Shown: positions 7,193 through 15,669 of the stretch, one piece after another
Numbering within the stretch: position 1 is the first letter of the stretch
Layout: every line of letters begins with the position of its first letter
NCBI GenBank assembly: GCA_016219075.1
Contig: JACRCJ010000099.1
Span: forward strand, 1-27,263
Source of the DNA: Deltaproteobacteria bacterium
GTDB lineage: Bacteria; Desulfobacterota; GWC2-55-46
Length of the DNA stretch: 27,263 nucleotides
Direction: 5' to 3'
Notes under the pieces: model-generated
Databases searched by the model: none
What the model was told of the DNA's origin: nothing
The model's input: only the letters and a program-made list of their open reading frames with translations
Program-made: the position numbers and the translations under genes

Positions 7193-7768
7193 ATGGCGGA
7201 AGATACGCTTTTAAAGACGATTGAAGAGGACGCGAGAACTCAGGCCGCCGGGATCCTGAAAGACGCCGAAAGGCGCGCCCGCGAGATAATGGAGGAGGCG
7301 GAGCGGGAGTCGGCCGTGCTTAAAGAGGCGCGGCTTTTGGATCTCTCGGCGGCCCTTAAGAAGGAACGCTCCGCGCTCCTTAACTCCGCGCGCGTTCGCT
7401 CAAGCGGGACCATGCTCGAGGTAAGGCGCTCGGTCATAGACTCGGTGCTCGAAAGCGCCATAGAGAGCTTCAGGGAGATGCCTGAAAAAGAGTACTCCGG
7501 ACTCCTTGAACGGCTCTGTTCGATCCTTAAAAAAGACCTCCGCGGCGACGGCGAGAATAGACCCGTCTTAAGGGTGAACCCCGCCGACATCGGCAAGCTC
7601 GACGACAGTGAGGTCGAGTTCGTCGCGGACCCTTCCGTCAGTCTCGGTGTGGTCTTCGCCTCAGCCGACGGGAGGGTGAGAAAAGAGCTTACGATCCCTT
7701 CCATAATAAGAAAGACGAGAAAGACCCTGGAGACAGAGATCGACAAGGCGCTCTTCGGGGCCGAGTGA
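7193..7768 (+). CDS. ntpE: V/A-type ATP synthase peripheral-stalk subunit E
   Basis: Stalk subunit that forms a heterodimer with the H/F subunit and binds the top of the A3B3 head. It has 191 residues, the normal size. The N-terminal 95 or so residues are a long charged helix (DARTQAAGILKDAERRAREI), and the rest is the globular E domain with RVNPADIGKL and LGVVFASADGRVRKELTIPS, then IRKTRKTLETEIDKALFG. The phrase (G)GVV..S.DGR is typical of the family. The ATG is one base after the stop of ntpK, so the two are almost certainly on one transcript. There is no strong Shine-Dalgarno of its own, so coupled translation is likely. Confidence 0.93.
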   Translation: MAEDTLLKTIEEDARTQAAGILKDAERRAREIMEEAERESAVLKEARLLDLSAALKKERSALLNSARVRSSGTMLEVRRSVIDSVLESAIESFREMPEKEYSGLLERLCSILKKDLRGDGENRPVLRVNPADIGKLDDSEVEFVADPSVSLGVVFASADGRVRKELTIPSIIRKTRKTLETEIDKALFGAE

Positions 7769-7838
7769 TAGCAGAGGCCGCCGGAAGGAGTTTCCCCCAT
7801 GAGACTTTTCAGAAGACCGGTATATAAAAGGCGGGCAG

Positions 7839-8882
7839 ATGGACCTGAGTTATTTTAACGCGAGGGTGAGGGGGTTGAAGGGCGGGCTTCTCGATGACGC
7901 CGACTATGAGGCACTCCTTAAGCTCGATGACGGCCGGAGGTATCTGGAGAGCCTCAAATCGACCCCGTACGGCCCTTACCTTGAGACGGCCGGGGCCAGG
8001 TTCACTCGCTACGATGACATCGTCGCCGAGGCGCTGAGGATGAACCTCTCGGATACATTGGCGCACCTGTGGAAGATATCGCCTCCTGAGGCCCTCCCGC
8101 TTCTCAAGGCAGTGGTCTCGGCCTGGGAGGTCTACAACATAAAGGCCATCGTACGGGGCATAGCAAGGGGTGTAAAGCGCGACGAGATACTCGGAATGAT
8201 AGTCCCGGCCGGGGAGTTCGACCGTTCGGCCGTCAAGGACCTCTTGAGCTCAAGGGACTTAAACGACATGGTACGGTTTCTGGATACCTGGGGGAGCCCC
8301 TACTCAAAACCTATCAAGGCAGGGCTCGAGGGTTTTACGGCAAGCGGCCGCATCATGGATATCGAGCTCAATATCGACCGTTTTATCTACGCTCACCTGC
8401 TCTCTACCATCGGAGGCGGGCGTCTTGACGCTGAGCTTGTCAGGGACTCTACCGTCCTGAGGATTGACCTTCAGAACATCCTTACGCTCTTCAAGATCTC
8501 CGGCGAGGGGTTTACAAAGGCCGGGGCCGGAGATTTTTTCATAGAAGGCGGCAGAAGGCTTAAGAAGAAGGAGTTTTTGAGGCTGGCGCAGATTAAAAAA
8601 AGGGAAGAGCTTATCGAATCCCTCATCCCGGCCATAAGGGACCCGGACATCAGGGAGGCCCTTGTCTTTGTAGACCCCTCGGAGGTCGCTCTCCTTGGTG
8701 AGAAGTTCGACGAGATAGTGGAGAAGAGACTCCGGAGGCTCTCCGTCACTGAGCCTTTAAGCCTGGCGCTTTGCGCCTCGTTCATATACGCGAAGGTCCG
8801 GGAGGTCAGGAACCTCCGGATACTTTCGAGGTCGAAATCGTTCTCCATCCCTGAGAGCGAGACAAGAAGGCTGTTGCTCTGA
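7839..8882 (+). CDS. ntpC: V/A-type ATP synthase subunit C (rotor socket, d-like)
   Basis: Funnel-shaped subunit that sits on the c-ring and receives the central shaft (D/F). It has 347 residues, matching the family. The N-terminus MDLSYFNARVRGLKGGLLDDADYEALL is the characteristic opening, and SAWEVYNIKAIVRGIARG is the usual helical core motif (VYNIKAILR in relatives). The C-terminus ends LCASFIYAKVREVRNLRILSRSK, where YxxxKxxEVRNLR is strongly conserved. The ATG at 7839 follows a modest AAGGCGGG ribosome site. The 70 bases after subunit E hold no gene. Confidence 0.93.
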   Translation: MDLSYFNARVRGLKGGLLDDADYEALLKLDDGRRYLESLKSTPYGPYLETAGARFTRYDDIVAEALRMNLSDTLAHLWKISPPEALPLLKAVVSAWEVYNIKAIVRGIARGVKRDEILGMIVPAGEFDRSAVKDLLSSRDLNDMVRFLDTWGSPYSKPIKAGLEGFTASGRIMDIELNIDRFIYAHLLSTIGGGRLDAELVRDSTVLRIDLQNILTLFKISGEGFTKAGAGDFFIEGGRRLKKKEFLRLAQIKKREELIESLIPAIRDPDIREALVFVDPSEVALLGEKFDEIVEKRLRRLSVTEPLSLALCASFIYAKVREVRNLRILSRSKSFSIPESETRRLLL

Positions 8883-8900
8883 GGCCGGCGCGAGGTTTTA

Positions 8901-8945
8901 TTTAATATTCTTAAAACCCCGGGGCTTTAACCGGGGAGGGTTCAT
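8901..8945 (+). repeat. Leader-like intergenic element, copy B (before subunit F gene)
   Basis: Core TTTAATATTCTTAAAACCCC at 8901-8920, then GGGG, a 6-base spacer and CCGGGGAGGGTTCAT ending one base before the start codon. CCCCGG and CCGGGG can form a 6-bp stem. The GGGGAGG of the tail doubles as the Shine-Dalgarno of ntpG. Alignment with copy A is close throughout. Confidence 0.6.
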
Positions 8946-8946
8946 A

Positions 8947-9276
8947 ATGGCTGAGTTTCTGATCATAACCGGGCCGGGCGCTTCTCTTGGGTTCAGGTGC
9001 GCCGGAGTTGAGTGCTTCGAGGCCGGAGCGGAAGTCGACCTCCCGTCGTTTCTCCTAAAGCTTCAGGCCGAGGGCAGGTACGGGCTTGTCGCCGTGGAGG
9101 AGAAGATACTGAAAAAGGTATCGGAGCACGAGATGAGAAGGATAAATAAAAGGGGGCTTCCGATAATAATACCGATAAACATCCCCGAGAAGTGGGGAGA
9201 GGTCGAGTTCGGCGAGTCCCCGGTGGTAAGGCTCATAAGAAGGGCGATAGGCTACCAGATAAAGATAAAGAAGTGA
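8947..9276 (+). CDS. ntpG: V/A-type ATP synthase central-shaft subunit F
   Basis: Small Rossmann-like shaft protein that sits with subunit D in the rotor; named NtpG in Enterococcus and AtpF/AhaF elsewhere. It has 109 residues, the family size (100-115). Visible landmarks: a first strand and glycine loop (FLIITGPGASLGFRCAGV), the AVEEKILKKVS segment (usually VxExxxxxI), and LPIIIPINIPE, close to the LPVILPIP-type strand of relatives. The tail VVRLIRRAIGYQIKIK is the conserved C-terminal helix that contacts the shaft. Its ATG is placed by GGGGAGG, part of the repeated leader element. It is followed 16 bases later by the catalytic subunit gene. Confidence 0.9.
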   Translation: MAEFLIITGPGASLGFRCAGVECFEAGAEVDLPSFLLKLQAEGRYGLVAVEEKILKKVSEHEMRRINKRGLPIIIPINIPEKWGEVEFGESPVVRLIRRAIGYQIKIKK

Positions 9277-9292
9277 CAGGGCAAACGGACAT

Positions 9293-11044
9293 ATGAATGA
9301 GATAAAAGGCAGGATCTACGGGGTGGCGGGCCCGACCGTCATAGCCTCGGGCATGGCCGGGGCGAAGATGAACACCATCTGCCTGGTCGGAGCCGAGGGG
9401 CTTTTAGGCGAGGTCATCCGCATAGAGGACGGCTACGCCACGCTTCAGGTCTACGAGGACACCGGCGGGCTTACGGTAGGCGAGGAAGTCGTCAGTCTGG
9501 CCCGCCCCCTGACGGTAACGCTCGGCCCCGGACTTTTGACGAATATATACGACGGCATACAGAGGCCGCTTGCGGCGATGAAGGAGGCGGGAGCGAACTT
9601 CATCGGCAAAGGCATCAAGGCCGCCGCGCTCGACAAAAACAGGGAGTGGAGGTTTACGCCTCTTAAAAAGCCCGGAGATGCCGTGGAACCGGGCACGGTC
9701 CTGGGGACCATACCCGAGACGGAGCGGATAACCCACAGCGTCATGGTCCCTCAGGGCGTGAAGGGAGTCATAAAAGAGATAAAGGCCGATACGGTCTCGG
9801 GCAAAGAGCCGGTGTGCGTCCTTGAGGACGGCACCGTGATAGAGTTATTTCAGGAGTGGCCCGTGAGGGTTGCCCGTCCGTTCAAGGAGAAGCTCCCGCC
9901 CGAGACCCCGTTTATTACCGGCCAGAGGATATTCGACACTCTGCTGCCGGCCGCCGAAGGCGGCACTGCGATAGTGCCCGGGGGTTTTGGCACCGGCAAG
10001 ACCATAGTCGAGCAGACGATAGCCAAGTTCGGCAGAAGCGACATCGTCATTTATGTTGGGTGCGGCGAGAGGGGCAACGAGATGACCGAGATACTCACGG
10101 ACTTCCCGACGCTTAAAGACCCGGAGACAGGGATGCCCCTGAGCCTTCGTACCGTCATAGTCGTCAACACGTCGAACATGCCGGTTGCGGCCAGGGAGGC
10201 GTCCATATTCACCGGTATAACGATAGCCGAGTACTTCAGGGACATGGGCTACAATGTGGCGATACTCGCGGACTCGATCTCAAGGTGGGCCGAGGCGCTA
10301 CGCGAGATCTCTTCAAGGCTTGAGGAGATGCCCGGCGAGGAGGGCTTCCCACCGTACCTCTCAACGCAGCTCGGGGGGTTCTACGAGCGGGCCGGGAGGG
10401 TCAAGTGCCTCGGGCCCGTTGACAAGACCGGCTCCGTCACTATTGTGAGCGCCGTTTCCCCTCCGGGCGGGGATTTTTCGGAGCCTGTCACGCAGTCGTC
10501 ACTGCGGTTCGCCGGGACTCTGTGGGCCCTGGACCCGGACCTCGCCTACAGGAGGCACTTCCCGGCAGTAAACTGGCAGGCGTCCTTCAGCCTTTACTAT
10601 CCTCAGCTCAAGGAGTGGTTCGCAAGGGAAGTCTCCCCGGAGATGCCGGGCTTGCGGGGCCGCCTCTTCGTACTGCTGCAGAGGCAGGCCGAGCTCAAGG
10701 AGATCATCCAGATAATAGGCGTCGAGGCGCTTCAGGAATCCGACAGGCTCACGCTCGAGGTCGCCAACCTCGCCAGGGATGCGTTCCTCAAGCAGAGCGT
10801 CTTTAACGAGGCGGACGCCTTCAACAGCTACGAGAAACAGTACCTGATGCTCAAGGCGATATTCTCTTTTTTCGACAACGCCGAAGCCGCGCTCAAACGG
10901 GGCGTATACATAGAGACGATACTCGACTCGCCGTCGCGCACCAGGCTCCTGAAGATGAGGGATGTGCCGAACGACGGCATCTCAAAAGAGGCCGTGGAGC
11001 TTATGGAGGCGGTAGAGAGCGAGTTCGCCGCCGGAAAGGATTAG
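9293..11044 (+). CDS. ntpA: V/A-type ATP synthase catalytic subunit A
   Basis: Catalytic ATP-binding subunit of the A3B3 head. It has 583 residues, as expected for the A/V type, which is longer than F-type beta because of the insertion after the N-terminal barrel. The P-loop PGGFGTGKT lies at residues 229-237 with Lys236. Other family marks are GERGNEMTE (with the catalytic glutamate), the acidic Walker B region YFRDMGYNVAILADSISRWAEALREIS, and PGEEGFPPYLSTQLGGFYERAG. The N-terminal KGRIYGVAGPTVIASGM is the usual beta-barrel entry. The gene has all residues expected of an active subunit. Its stop is five bases before the subunit B ATG. Confidence 0.97.
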   Translation: MNEIKGRIYGVAGPTVIASGMAGAKMNTICLVGAEGLLGEVIRIEDGYATLQVYEDTGGLTVGEEVVSLARPLTVTLGPGLLTNIYDGIQRPLAAMKEAGANFIGKGIKAAALDKNREWRFTPLKKPGDAVEPGTVLGTIPETERITHSVMVPQGVKGVIKEIKADTVSGKEPVCVLEDGTVIELFQEWPVRVARPFKEKLPPETPFITGQRIFDTLLPAAEGGTAIVPGGFGTGKTIVEQTIAKFGRSDIVIYVGCGERGNEMTEILTDFPTLKDPETGMPLSLRTVIVVNTSNMPVAAREASIFTGITIAEYFRDMGYNVAILADSISRWAEALREISSRLEEMPGEEGFPPYLSTQLGGFYERAGRVKCLGPVDKTGSVTIVSAVSPPGGDFSEPVTQSSLRFAGTLWALDPDLAYRRHFPAVNWQASFSLYYPQLKEWFAREVSPEMPGLRGRLFVLLQRQAELKEIIQIIGVEALQESDRLTLEVANLARDAFLKQSVFNEADAFNSYEKQYLMLKAIFSFFDNAEAALKRGVYIETILDSPSRTRLLKMRDVPNDGISKEAVELMEAVESEFAAGKD

Positions 11045-11049
11045 ACCCG

Positions 11050-12405
11050 ATGGACCTGATCGTAAGGGAGTACAGGACGATAAGCTACATCTCCGGCCCG
11101 CTTATCTACGCGGAGAAGATAACCGGAGGCGGGCTCGGGGAGATGTGCGTGATAACCCTGCCGAACGGTGAGAAGAGGACCGGCCAGATACTCCAATTGA
11201 AGGGTGACCGGGCCGTCATACAGGTCCTTGAGGGGACCTCGGGGATCGATACCGACAGCGCGGCCGTAGTGCCCACCGGAGAGGTAGCCACCGTCGGGGT
11301 GTCAAAAGAGATGTTCGGCAGGGTCTTCAACGGCCTCGGCGACCCTATTGACGGCATGGCGCCTATAATCCCCGAAAAGCACATGTTGGTAAACGGCCTG
11401 CCGATGAACCCGGTGGCCAGAGAGAAGCCCGACTTCTTCATCCAGACCGGGATATCCTCGATAGACGGGCTCAATACCCTGGTGAGGGGGCAGAAGCTGC
11501 CGATATTCTCGGGCGCTGGCCTGCCGGCCAACGAGCTCGCCCTTCAGGTGGTAAGGCAGTCCCGCGTATCCGAGGAGGCGGACTTCTGCGTCATACTCGG
11601 CGCGATGGGCATAACATCGAGAGAGGCCTTCTTCTTCAGGAAGTCCCTCGGCGAGACCGGGGCGATGGAGCGGACCATAGCCTTCATAAACGAGGCGAGC
11701 GACCCGACTATCGAGCGGCTCTTCACCCCGAGGATCGCCCTTACGACTGCCGAGTACCTCGCCTTCGAGAAGGGCTACCATGTGATGGTCGTCCTTACCG
11801 ACATGACCGCCTACTGCGAGGCATTAAGAGAGATCGGGAGCGCCAGAGAGGAGATACCCGGCAGAAGGAGCTACCCGGGCTACATGTACACGGATCTGGC
11901 GAGCCTCTACGAGAGGGCCGGAAGGCTCCATGAGCACAGGGGCTCGATAACGATGATGCCGATACTCACTATGCCCGATGACGACATAACGCACCCGATC
12001 CCCGACCTCACCGGCTATATAACCGAAGGGCAGATAGTGTTGAGCAGGGCTCTCCACCGTAAGGGGATATACCCTCCGATAGACGTCATGCCGTGCCTTT
12101 CGAGGCTCATGAACCTCGGGATTGGCAAGGGCAAGACCAGGGACGGCCACAGGACCCTGGCCGACAACCTGTACTCGGCTTACGCCCGCGGGGTGGACGC
12201 GAGAAGGCTCGTGACGATAGTCGGAGAGGAGGGCCTCACCGAGCTTGACAAGAAGTTTCTCCACTTCTCCGAGGAGTTCGAGAAGCGGTTCATCGGGCAG
12301 GGAGAGGAAAACCGGTCGATCGATGAAACGCTCGACCTCGGAGAGGAGCTACTGAGCATACTCCCCGAAAAAGAGATCGTCGGGGTGGCCAAGAAGGTCA
12401 AGTAG
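11050..12405 (+). CDS. ntpB: V/A-type ATP synthase regulatory subunit B
   Basis: Non-catalytic partner of subunit A. It has 451 residues, in the family range. Start MDLIVREYRTISYISGPLIYAEKI is typical. It lacks a Walker A P-loop (GAGLPANELALQV occupies that place), as known for B subunits. It retains the conserved SRALHRKGIYPPIDVMPCLSRLMNLGIG, TDMTAYCEALREI and RRSYPGYMYTDLASLYERAGR segments, which line the A/B interface and supply the arginine acting on the neighbouring catalytic site. It follows subunit A by five bases, with the ribosome site GGAAAGG inside ntpA, and subunit D follows eleven bases later. Confidence 0.97.
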   Translation: MDLIVREYRTISYISGPLIYAEKITGGGLGEMCVITLPNGEKRTGQILQLKGDRAVIQVLEGTSGIDTDSAAVVPTGEVATVGVSKEMFGRVFNGLGDPIDGMAPIIPEKHMLVNGLPMNPVAREKPDFFIQTGISSIDGLNTLVRGQKLPIFSGAGLPANELALQVVRQSRVSEEADFCVILGAMGITSREAFFFRKSLGETGAMERTIAFINEASDPTIERLFTPRIALTTAEYLAFEKGYHVMVVLTDMTAYCEALREIGSAREEIPGRRSYPGYMYTDLASLYERAGRLHEHRGSITMMPILTMPDDDITHPIPDLTGYITEGQIVLSRALHRKGIYPPIDVMPCLSRLMNLGIGKGKTRDGHRTLADNLYSAYARGVDARRLVTIVGEEGLTELDKKFLHFSEEFEKRFIGQGEENRSIDETLDLGEELLSILPEKEIVGVAKKVK

Positions 12406-12416
12406 GAGAACGCCGT

Positions 12417-13040
12417 ATGGAAAAGTCAGCCCCCACGCGCCAGCAGCTGCTTGTCTTAAGGGAGCAGTTCGACGCGACAAGAAAGGGCCTTGACCTCCTG
12501 AAGAGCAAGAGAGAAGCCCTCATGAAGGAGTTCTTCGACATAATCGAGGAGTCGGTGGAGATGAGGGAAGACCTGACGGGGCTTCTAAGCCGCTCATTCA
12601 GGGACCTTGAACGCTCAAGGGCCTTGAACGGGTTCGCGCTGGAGTCTTTCGCCCACGCCGCCAAAAGGAAGATAAACCTCGATATCAGGGTGAGGAATGT
12701 CTGGGGAGTAAAGGTCCCGGAGATAGAGGAGACGGCGCTAACGAGGTCTCTGGAGGCCAGAGACATCTCGCCTGTGGGGGAGAGGGCCGAGGTGATAGAA
12801 GTGGCCGCCGGGTTCGAGAAGGCCTCGGACCTCATCGTAAGGATAGCCTCCAAAGAGGTGATGCTCTCTCGCGTAGGAGAGATGATAAAGTCCGACACGC
12901 GGAAGATCAACGCTATAACCGAGATGATGCTCCCGGCGATGAACAGAAGGATAAAGTACATAGAACGGGTCCTTGAGGAGAGGGAAAGAGAAGAGGTCTT
13001 CAGGCTGAAACGGTACAAGTCGAAGAGACACGGGCTTTAA
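12417..13040 (+). CDS. ntpD: V/A-type ATP synthase central-shaft subunit D
   Basis: Main rotor shaft, an antiparallel coiled coil that turns inside the A3B3 head. It has 207 residues. The N-terminal helix carries the conserved APTRQQLLVLREQFDATRKGLDLLKSKREAL (PTK..L..L...L..A..G..LLK.KRD.L in relatives). The C-terminal helix carries TRKINAITEMMLPAMNRRIKYIERVLEEREREE, matching the T.RRVNALE...IP....I..I...LEE..RE pattern of the family. The middle part (about 85-135) is the small beta-containing tip. It is the last gene of the ATP synthase operon; no further ntpH/J-like gene follows before purB. Confidence 0.95.
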   Translation: MEKSAPTRQQLLVLREQFDATRKGLDLLKSKREALMKEFFDIIEESVEMREDLTGLLSRSFRDLERSRALNGFALESFAHAAKRKINLDIRVRNVWGVKVPEIEETALTRSLEARDISPVGERAEVIEVAAGFEKASDLIVRIASKEVMLSRVGEMIKSDTRKINAITEMMLPAMNRRIKYIERVLEEREREEVFRLKRYKSKRHGL

Positions 13041-13269
13041 CCCCTGCCCCCGTTCCCCCACCCCGCCCGCGGCCGATACGGTATCTTTGGCTTGAGCGCC
13101 CCTTTTACCTTGCAATCCGCCCCTCCGGGCGGAAATATGAGGCAAAAATATCTTTCTTGTATTATAATATTGCGTTCTGGTATATTTTACCCTTTTAACG
13201 GTTTGAAGGATCCCCGGAGTTTGTGACCGGGACGGCTCGTTTTTTACATCAATTCAGGGGAAATGACAG
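13041..13269. other. Gap between the ATP synthase operon and the purine genes
   Basis: 229 bases without a gene. A pyrimidine-rich stretch is followed by a hairpin at 13116-13133 (TCCGCCC, loop CTCC, GGGCGGA) without a T-run, so it is only a weak terminator candidate. The purB promoter candidates and a possible diverged copy of the leader-like element (13194-13234) lie here too. Confidence 0.5.
13157..13186 (+). promoter_or_regulatory. Candidate purB promoter
   Basis: TTGTAT (13157-13162), 18 bases, then TATATT (13181-13186). A perfect TATAAT at 13163-13168 overlaps and may be an alternative -10, but has no good -35. Either would give a purB leader of about 75-95 bases. Confidence 0.45.
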
Positions 13270-14568
13270 GTGATAGATCGGTACTCAAGGGACCAGATGG
13301 CCCGCATATGGGAGCCCAAAAACAGGTTCCGGAAATGGCTCGATGTCGAGCTGGCCGCCTGCGAGGCGTGGGCCAGGCTCGGTAAGATTCCTAAAAAATC
13401 GCTCGATACCATCAAAAAGAAGGCTGATTTCGATATAAAACGCATCGATGAGATCGAAAAGACGGTAAAGCACGATGTCATCGCCTTTCTGACCTCTGTC
13501 TCCGAGTTCGTCGGCCCGGATTCGCGTTTCATACACATGGGCCTTACCTCTTCCGACATACTCGATACCTCGCTCGCGCTCCTTTTAAATGAGGCCGCCG
13601 GGCTTATAATAGACGACATAAAGGGGCTTTTGACCGTCCTCAAGGACAAGGCGTACGAGCACAAGGACACCCCGATGATGGGGAGATCGCACGGCATACA
13701 CGCCGAGCCGATAACATTCGGGCTTAAGATGGCGCTCTGGTACGACGAGATGGGGAGAAACCTTGAGCGCCTCGAGAGGGCCAGAGATGTCATATCCTGC
13801 GGGAAACTCTCAGGGGCCGTAGGCACTTTCTCAAGCATCGACCCTGCCGTTGAAAGGTATGTCTTGAAGAAGCTCGGATTGAAGCCCGAGCTTGTCGCCA
13901 CCCAGGTTGTGCACAGGGACAGGCACGCCGAGTTCTTCTCCACTCTCGCGATAGTCGCGTCGTCGCTTGAGAAGTTCGCCGTGGAGATAAGGCATCTTCA
14001 GAGGACCGAGGTCCTTGAGGCCGAGGAACACTTCACCAAGGGGCAGAAAGGCTCCTCGGCCATGCCGCACAAGAGAAACCCGATACTCTCCGAGAACCTC
14101 ACGGGCCTTGCAAGGCTCGTTCGCGGGTATTCCGTTTCAGCCATGGAGAACGTGGCGCTCTGGCACGAGAGAGACATCAGCCACTCTTCGGTTGAGAGGG
14201 TAATAGCCCCGGACGCCACAATTCTATTGGACTTCATGCTGTCAAGGGCCACGGGCCTCATCAGGGACCTTGTCGTATACCCGGAGAACATGTTGGCTAA
14301 CATGGACAGATTGAAAGGCGTGGTATTCTCGCAGAAGGTGCTCTTGAAGCTCGTCGAGAAGGGGACTACGAGGGAAGAGGCCTACGCCATAGTGCAGAGA
14401 AACGCCATGAAGGTCTGGGAGGGGCTCGGGGACTTCAGGTCGCTCCTCATCGAGGACAGCCAGGTCATGAACTACCTCTCTGAAAAAGAACTGGACCGGT
14501 GTTTTGACATAAAACCGTACCTCAAGAACGTAAACTATATATTCAAGAGGACATTCGGCGGCAAGTGA
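13270..14568 (+). CDS. purB: Adenylosuccinate lyase
   Basis: Splits SAICAR to AICAR and fumarate, and adenylosuccinate to AMP and fumarate, so it acts twice in purine synthesis. It has 432 residues, the length of the compact bacterial form. Signature GSSAMPHKRNP starts at residue 261, with the mobile-loop catalytic serine (S262/S263). Other active-site parts are FIHMGLTSSDILDTS and MGRSHGIHAEPITFGLK, which contains the general-acid histidine. The start is GTG at 13270, supported by AGGGG at 13256-13260. An ATG at 13263 is out of frame. It opens a purine cluster with purC, purS and purQ downstream, 97 bases before purC. Confidence 0.96.
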   Translation: MIDRYSRDQMARIWEPKNRFRKWLDVELAACEAWARLGKIPKKSLDTIKKKADFDIKRIDEIEKTVKHDVIAFLTSVSEFVGPDSRFIHMGLTSSDILDTSLALLLNEAAGLIIDDIKGLLTVLKDKAYEHKDTPMMGRSHGIHAEPITFGLKMALWYDEMGRNLERLERARDVISCGKLSGAVGTFSSIDPAVERYVLKKLGLKPELVATQVVHRDRHAEFFSTLAIVASSLEKFAVEIRHLQRTEVLEAEEHFTKGQKGSSAMPHKRNPILSENLTGLARLVRGYSVSAMENVALWHERDISHSSVERVIAPDATILLDFMLSRATGLIRDLVVYPENMLANMDRLKGVVFSQKVLLKLVEKGTTREEAYAIVQRNAMKVWEGLGDFRSLLIEDSQVMNYLSEKELDRCFDIKPYLKNVNYIFKRTFGGK

Positions 14569-14617
14569 GGCCGCCGGCGGAAGGGCCGGGGCCGTTGATG
14601 GAATATCAGAATCCTTT

Positions 14618-14632
14618 GACCGCGGAGCGGTC
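14618..14632 (+). other. Small hairpin between purB and purC
   Basis: GACCGC, loop GGA, GCGGTC: a perfect 6-bp stem in the purC leader with no T-run. The bases after it (TCCCGGAAAGGGTTCATT) resemble the tail of the leader-like element seen before lysC and ntpG. Confidence 0.4.
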
Positions 14633-14665
14633 CCGGAAAGGGTTCATTTCGGAGGACTTGGACAG

Positions 14666-15370
14666 ATGAAAAGACTTGAAAAGCTTTACGAGGGCAAGGC
14701 GAAGGTGCTCTATTCCACGGACAACCCGGACCAACTGGTCCAGTACTTCAAGGACGAGGCCACGGCCTTTGACGGCAAAAAGAAGGGGATAATCCGGGAT
14801 AAGGGGATATTGAACAACAAGATATCCTCCCGGATATTCAGGTACCTTGAGTCCAAGGGGGTAAAGTCGCACTTCGTAGATATGCCCTCCGACAGGGAGA
14901 TGGTCGTAAAGAAGCTCAGAATAATCCCGATAGAGGTCGTGGTAAGGAACATCGCCGCCGGGAGCCTCTCCAAGAGGATGGGCGTGGCGGAGGGCGCGCC
15001 CCTCAAGAACACGATAATCGAGTTCTACTACAAGAGCGACCCTCTCGGAGACCCGATGATAAACGAGTACCACATAAAGGCGTTCGGGCTCGCCGAAAAA
15101 AAAGAGCTTGAGGAGATTGAAGCGGCGGCCCTGAAGGTCAACAAATACCTCTCGGAGTTCTTCGACGAACGGGGTATAATACTCGTGGATTTCAAGCTCG
15201 AGTTCGGAGTGCACAGGGGCGAGATTCTGCTCGGCGACGAGATCACCCCGGACGGCTGCCGCCTCTGGGACAAAGAGACGAAAGAGAAGATGGACAAGGA
15301 CAGGTTCAGGCGCGACCTCGGAGGGGTCGAGGAGGCGTATCAGGAAGTACTAAAGAAGGTCATGGAGTAA
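14666..15370 (+). CDS. purC: SAICAR synthase (phosphoribosylaminoimidazole-succinocarboxamide synthase)
   Basis: ATP-dependent ligation of aspartate to CAIR, giving SAICAR, the substrate of the purB product encoded just upstream. It has 234 residues, the usual short bacterial form. N-terminal LEKLYEGKAKVLYST is the ATP-binding glycine region. IPIEVVVRNIAAGSLSKR is the classic family signature, and ILVDFKLEFGVHRGEILLGDEITPD contains the second signature with metal- and nucleotide-binding acidic residues. The ATG at 14666 is preceded by GGAGG at 14651-14655, with a rather long 10-base gap. Its stop lies just before purS, and GGAG inside its last codons serves that gene. Confidence 0.97.
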   Translation: MKRLEKLYEGKAKVLYSTDNPDQLVQYFKDEATAFDGKKKGIIRDKGILNNKISSRIFRYLESKGVKSHFVDMPSDREMVVKKLRIIPIEVVVRNIAAGSLSKRMGVAEGAPLKNTIIEFYYKSDPLGDPMINEYHIKAFGLAEKKELEEIEAAALKVNKYLSEFFDERGIILVDFKLEFGVHRGEILLGDEITPDGCRLWDKETKEKMDKDRFRRDLGGVEEAYQEVLKKVME

Positions 15371-15375
15371 TGGAG

Positions 15376-15615
15376 ATGAAGGCAAAAGTCTATGTGACCC
15401 TTAAAAAGGGCGTTCTCGATCCGCAGGGCAAGGCCGTGATGGGCGCGCTCAAGTCGATGGACTTCGGCGAGGTGAGCGATGTCAGGGTCGGCAAGTTCAT
15501 GGAATTAGAGCTTGAAGGCGGGTCGAAGGACGAGGAAGAGAAGAGGCTCAAGGAGATGTGCGAGAGGCTTTTAGCCAATACCGTGATAGAAAACTACAGG
15601 ATAGAGATCGAATAG
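15376..15615 (+). CDS. purS: FGAM synthase subunit PurS
   Basis: Small dimeric subunit of the three-part formylglycinamidine synthase (PurS-PurQ-PurL); it bridges the glutaminase and the synthetase and shields ammonia transfer. The text MKAKVYVTLKKGVLDPQGKAV with SMDFGEVSDVRVGKF is diagnostic. I place the start at the second ATG (15376), because GGAG at 15364-15367 is 8 bases from it but only 2 from the ATG at 15370, which overlaps the purC stop. That gives 79 residues. The end, CERLLANTVIENYRIEIE, is complete. The presence of purS implies the small type of PurL, which is not in this window. A hairpin-rich repeat separates it from purQ. Confidence 0.93.
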   Translation: MKAKVYVTLKKGVLDPQGKAVMGALKSMDFGEVSDVRVGKFMELELEGGSKDEEEKRLKEMCERLLANTVIENYRIEIE

Positions 15616-15669
15616 ACCCGCGCGCGGGCCGTCCTTATGCGGTATTCACTCCGTTAATCGCTACGGGTT

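Noticed and set aside
13116..13133. Rho-independent terminator after subunit D
   Set aside because: A good 7-bp GC stem, but the bases after it are AATATGAGG, with no T-run on either strand.
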